The position numbers and the translations under genes are program-made. 7,315 bases of DNA. Origin: an uncultured Sphingomonadales bacterium (lineage in GTDB: Bacteria; Pseudomonadota; Alphaproteobacteria; Sphingomonadales; Sphingomonadaceae). The stretch lies in assembly GCA_903958285.1 (NCBI GenBank), contig CAJBSR010000193.1, positions 1 through 7,315 on the forward strand, given 5' to 3'. Positions 6,124 through 7,315 of this stretch are shown here, in pieces; position 1 is the stretch's first letter, and every line of letters begins with the position of its first letter. The notes under the pieces were generated by a model. It searched no databases, had not been told where the DNA came from, and was given only the letters and a program-made list of their open reading frames with translations.

Positions 6124-6152
6124 TTGCCGATAATAAGTATTGCTATTATATG
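6124..6152 (+). promoter_or_regulatory. AT-rich palindrome (likely MarR operator) and candidate promoter
   Basis: ATAATA (6130-6135) and TATTAT (6144-6149) are inverted arms 8 bp apart, a size and composition usual for MarR-family operators. The palindrome lies in the spacer of a candidate promoter, TTGCCG (6124-6129) and TATATG (6147-6152) with 17 bp between, so a bound repressor would block polymerase. The predicted start of transcription is close to 6159. Autoregulation is inferred. Confidence 0.5.
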
Positions 6153-6611
6153 GCGTGCATGGCGGAACCGGACAATCTTGGAACAATGGTGGCGGACGTG
6201 TCGCATCTGATGCGCCGCGCCTTTGATGAACGGGCGCGGAGCAGCGGACTTTCGCGTCCCCAATGGCGTGTGCTGACGATGTTGCGGCGCCATGAGGGTA
6301 TCAATCAGGGCGGCCTTGCGGAACTCGTTGAGGTTGAACCGATCACGCTGTGCCGCATGGTGGACCGGCTCCAGGAAGCCGAACTTGTGGAGCGTCGTGC
6401 CGATCCATCCGACCGCAGAGCCTGGCGTCTGCATCTGACCGACAAGGCCCGCGCCTTGTTGGAAGAGATGCGGCCAATGGCCTTCAGTCTTTTTGACGAC
6501 GCAATGACGGGCCTTGATCCGGCGGAGCGATCCGACCTGTTCCGTATGCTGGAGCGGATACGCACGAATTTGTCGCGGCGGGCGCCGCAGGAGTTGATAT
6601 CAAATGGCTGA
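6150..6611 (+). CDS. MarR-family repressor of an efflux operon
   Basis: A 153-residue winged-helix protein. Segments follow the MarR order: N-terminal dimerisation helix (LMRRAFDERARSSGLSRPQWR, 20-40), helix-turn-helix with recognition helix about 62-80 (VEPITLCRMVDRLQEAELV), wing DPSDRRAWRLHLT (85-97), and C-terminal dimerisation helices. Such proteins repress their own operon and release DNA when a phenolic, hydrophobic or oxidising ligand binds; Cys68 lies in the recognition helix. Start choice is open. The ATG at 6150 lies inside the palindrome and no Shine-Dalgarno is seen. The in-frame ATG at 6159 coincides with the predicted transcription start, so a leaderless message beginning there is possible. 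The gene overlaps the emrA-like gene by 8 nt, which ties it to drug efflux. Confidence 0.93.
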   Translation: MACMAEPDNLGTMVADVSHLMRRAFDERARSSGLSRPQWRVLTMLRRHEGINQGGLAELVEVEPITLCRMVDRLQEAELVERRADPSDRRAWRLHLTDKARALLEEMRPMAFSLFDDAMTGLDPAERSDLFRMLERIRTNLSRRAPQELISNG

Positions 6612-7315
6612 GCAGGATCCTCAGATTGCAAAAGAGAGTGCTCAGGCCGTGTCGGCGCCGCAACAGGGCAGCCCAAAGAAATGGCTGCGGCCGGTTCTTA
6701 TGGTGTCGCTCCCGCTCCTCCTCGCGGGCGGCGGCACGGCCTATTATCTCGCCAATGACCATTATGTGTCGACCGACAACGCCTATGTTCAACATAACAA
6801 GGTGTCGGTTTCGGCAGAAGTAAACGGCCGGATCGTCGAAGTGGCCGTGCGTGAAAACCAGACGGTCAAAGCCGGCGATCTTCTTTTCCGTATTGATCCG
6901 GCGCCCTATCAGCTGGCGGCTGCGCAAGCCGATGCCGCCATTGCATCGGCGCAGGTCCGGCTGACCACGTTACAGACCGACTATCAGACCAGCGGCGTCG
7001 ACATCGCGAGTGCGCGCGAGAATGTGGACTTTTTCACCAAGGAATATGAGCGTCAGTCGAAGTTGATGCAGACAGGTTTTACCACCAAGGCGCGGCTGCA
7101 GGAGGCGGAGCACGCTTTGTCAGAAGCGCGGAGCCGTCTTGCCACGGCTCAGGCGGATGCACAAAAGGCGCAATCGCAACTGGCGACGGGTGCGGCGGCG
7201 CCGGGCGTCAACCCGCAGGTGCTTGCCGGGCAAGTTCAGAAGCGCAAAGCGCTGCTCGATCTGTCCCGAACGGAAGTGCGCGCGCCCGAATCTGGCGTGA
7301 TCAGTCAGGCAGACC
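6604..7315 (+). CDS. emrA: EmrA-like HlyD-family membrane fusion protein (5' part, cut by right edge)
   Basis: The first 237 codons are visible and no stop is reached. A cytoplasmic tail (1-26) is followed by one membrane anchor (about 27-50) and then the EmrA signature STDNAYVQ (56-63). The first half of the biotinyl-lipoyl-like domain spans about 67-100 (AEVNGRIVEVAVRENQTVKA, GDLLFRIDPAPY). A long alpha-helical hairpin (about 103-220) is followed by return into the lipoyl domain at TEVRAPESGVIS (223-234). In the family this periplasmic adaptor links a DHA2-type inner-membrane pump (EmrB) to an outer-membrane channel and exports hydrophobic drugs. The start ATG overlaps the marR stop by 8 nt (ATGGCTGA), with AGGAG (6589-6593) 10 nt upstream. 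The symbol follows family form and marR linkage; the substrate is unknown. Confidence 0.93.
   Translation, partial: MAEQDPQIAKESAQAVSAPQQGSPKKWLRPVLMVSLPLLLAGGGTAYYLANDHYVSTDNAYVQHNKVSVSAEVNGRIVEVAVRENQTVKAGDLLFRIDPAPYQLAAAQADAAIASAQVRLTTLQTDYQTSGVDIASARENVDFFTKEYERQSKLMQTGFTTKARLQEAEHALSEARSRLATAQADAQKAQSQLATGAAAPGVNPQVLAGQVQKRKALLDLSRTEVRAPESGVISQAD

Overview
The window looks like chromosomal DNA of an alphaproteobacterium, most probably Sphingomonadales. The reasons are high GC with GC-rich third positions, a CsgG-like secreted protein and a DUF11-type surface protein of the kind common in sphingomonads, a GAGCGAAGTCGAG-type palindromic intergenic repeat typical of that group, and an EF-4 and a YdcH/DksA-like pair of alphaproteobacterial type. 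The family assignment rests on recognition, not on a search. No phage, transposon, CRISPR, tRNA or rRNA is visible.

Layout. Positions 1-869 (minus) hold the 5' part of a large exported surface protein that runs off the left edge. Divergent from it, 1014-1931 (plus) is an alpha/beta hydrolase of the epoxide hydrolase type. A 14-bp-arm palindrome lies in the 71-nt gap between this gene and a convergent CsgG/HfaB-family gene (2003-2788, minus). Divergent again, lepA (elongation factor 4) occupies 2963-4771. Its stop codon overlaps the start of a 60-codon SANT/GcrA-like mini-protein gene (4771-4953).

Positions 4954-5341 contain no recognisable gene but are full of signals. There is a candidate promoter near 4989-5017, a run of hairpins, a 40-codon ORF and a strong intrinsic terminator (5211-5251). 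Together these look like an unannotated short transcription unit, either a small RNA or a small protein. Just beyond the terminator is an FNR/FixK-type box (TTGAC-N4-ATCAA, 5268-5281), placed correctly to activate the next operon.

That operon (5342-6033) has three tightly packed genes: a 34-codon single-span membrane mini-protein, a YdcH/DUF465 protein and a short DksA/TraR zinc-finger protein. The sequence suggests, but does not prove, oxygen-responsive control of a DksA-like transcription factor.

The right end (6150-7315) is the start of a drug-efflux locus. A MarR-family repressor gene with an AT-rich palindrome at its start overlaps an emrA-like HlyD-family membrane fusion protein gene that is cut by the right edge. 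A DHA2-type transporter gene (emrB) would be expected next. The most interesting part of the window is 4954-5446: the terminated orphan transcript, the FNR-like box and the tiny membrane protein.
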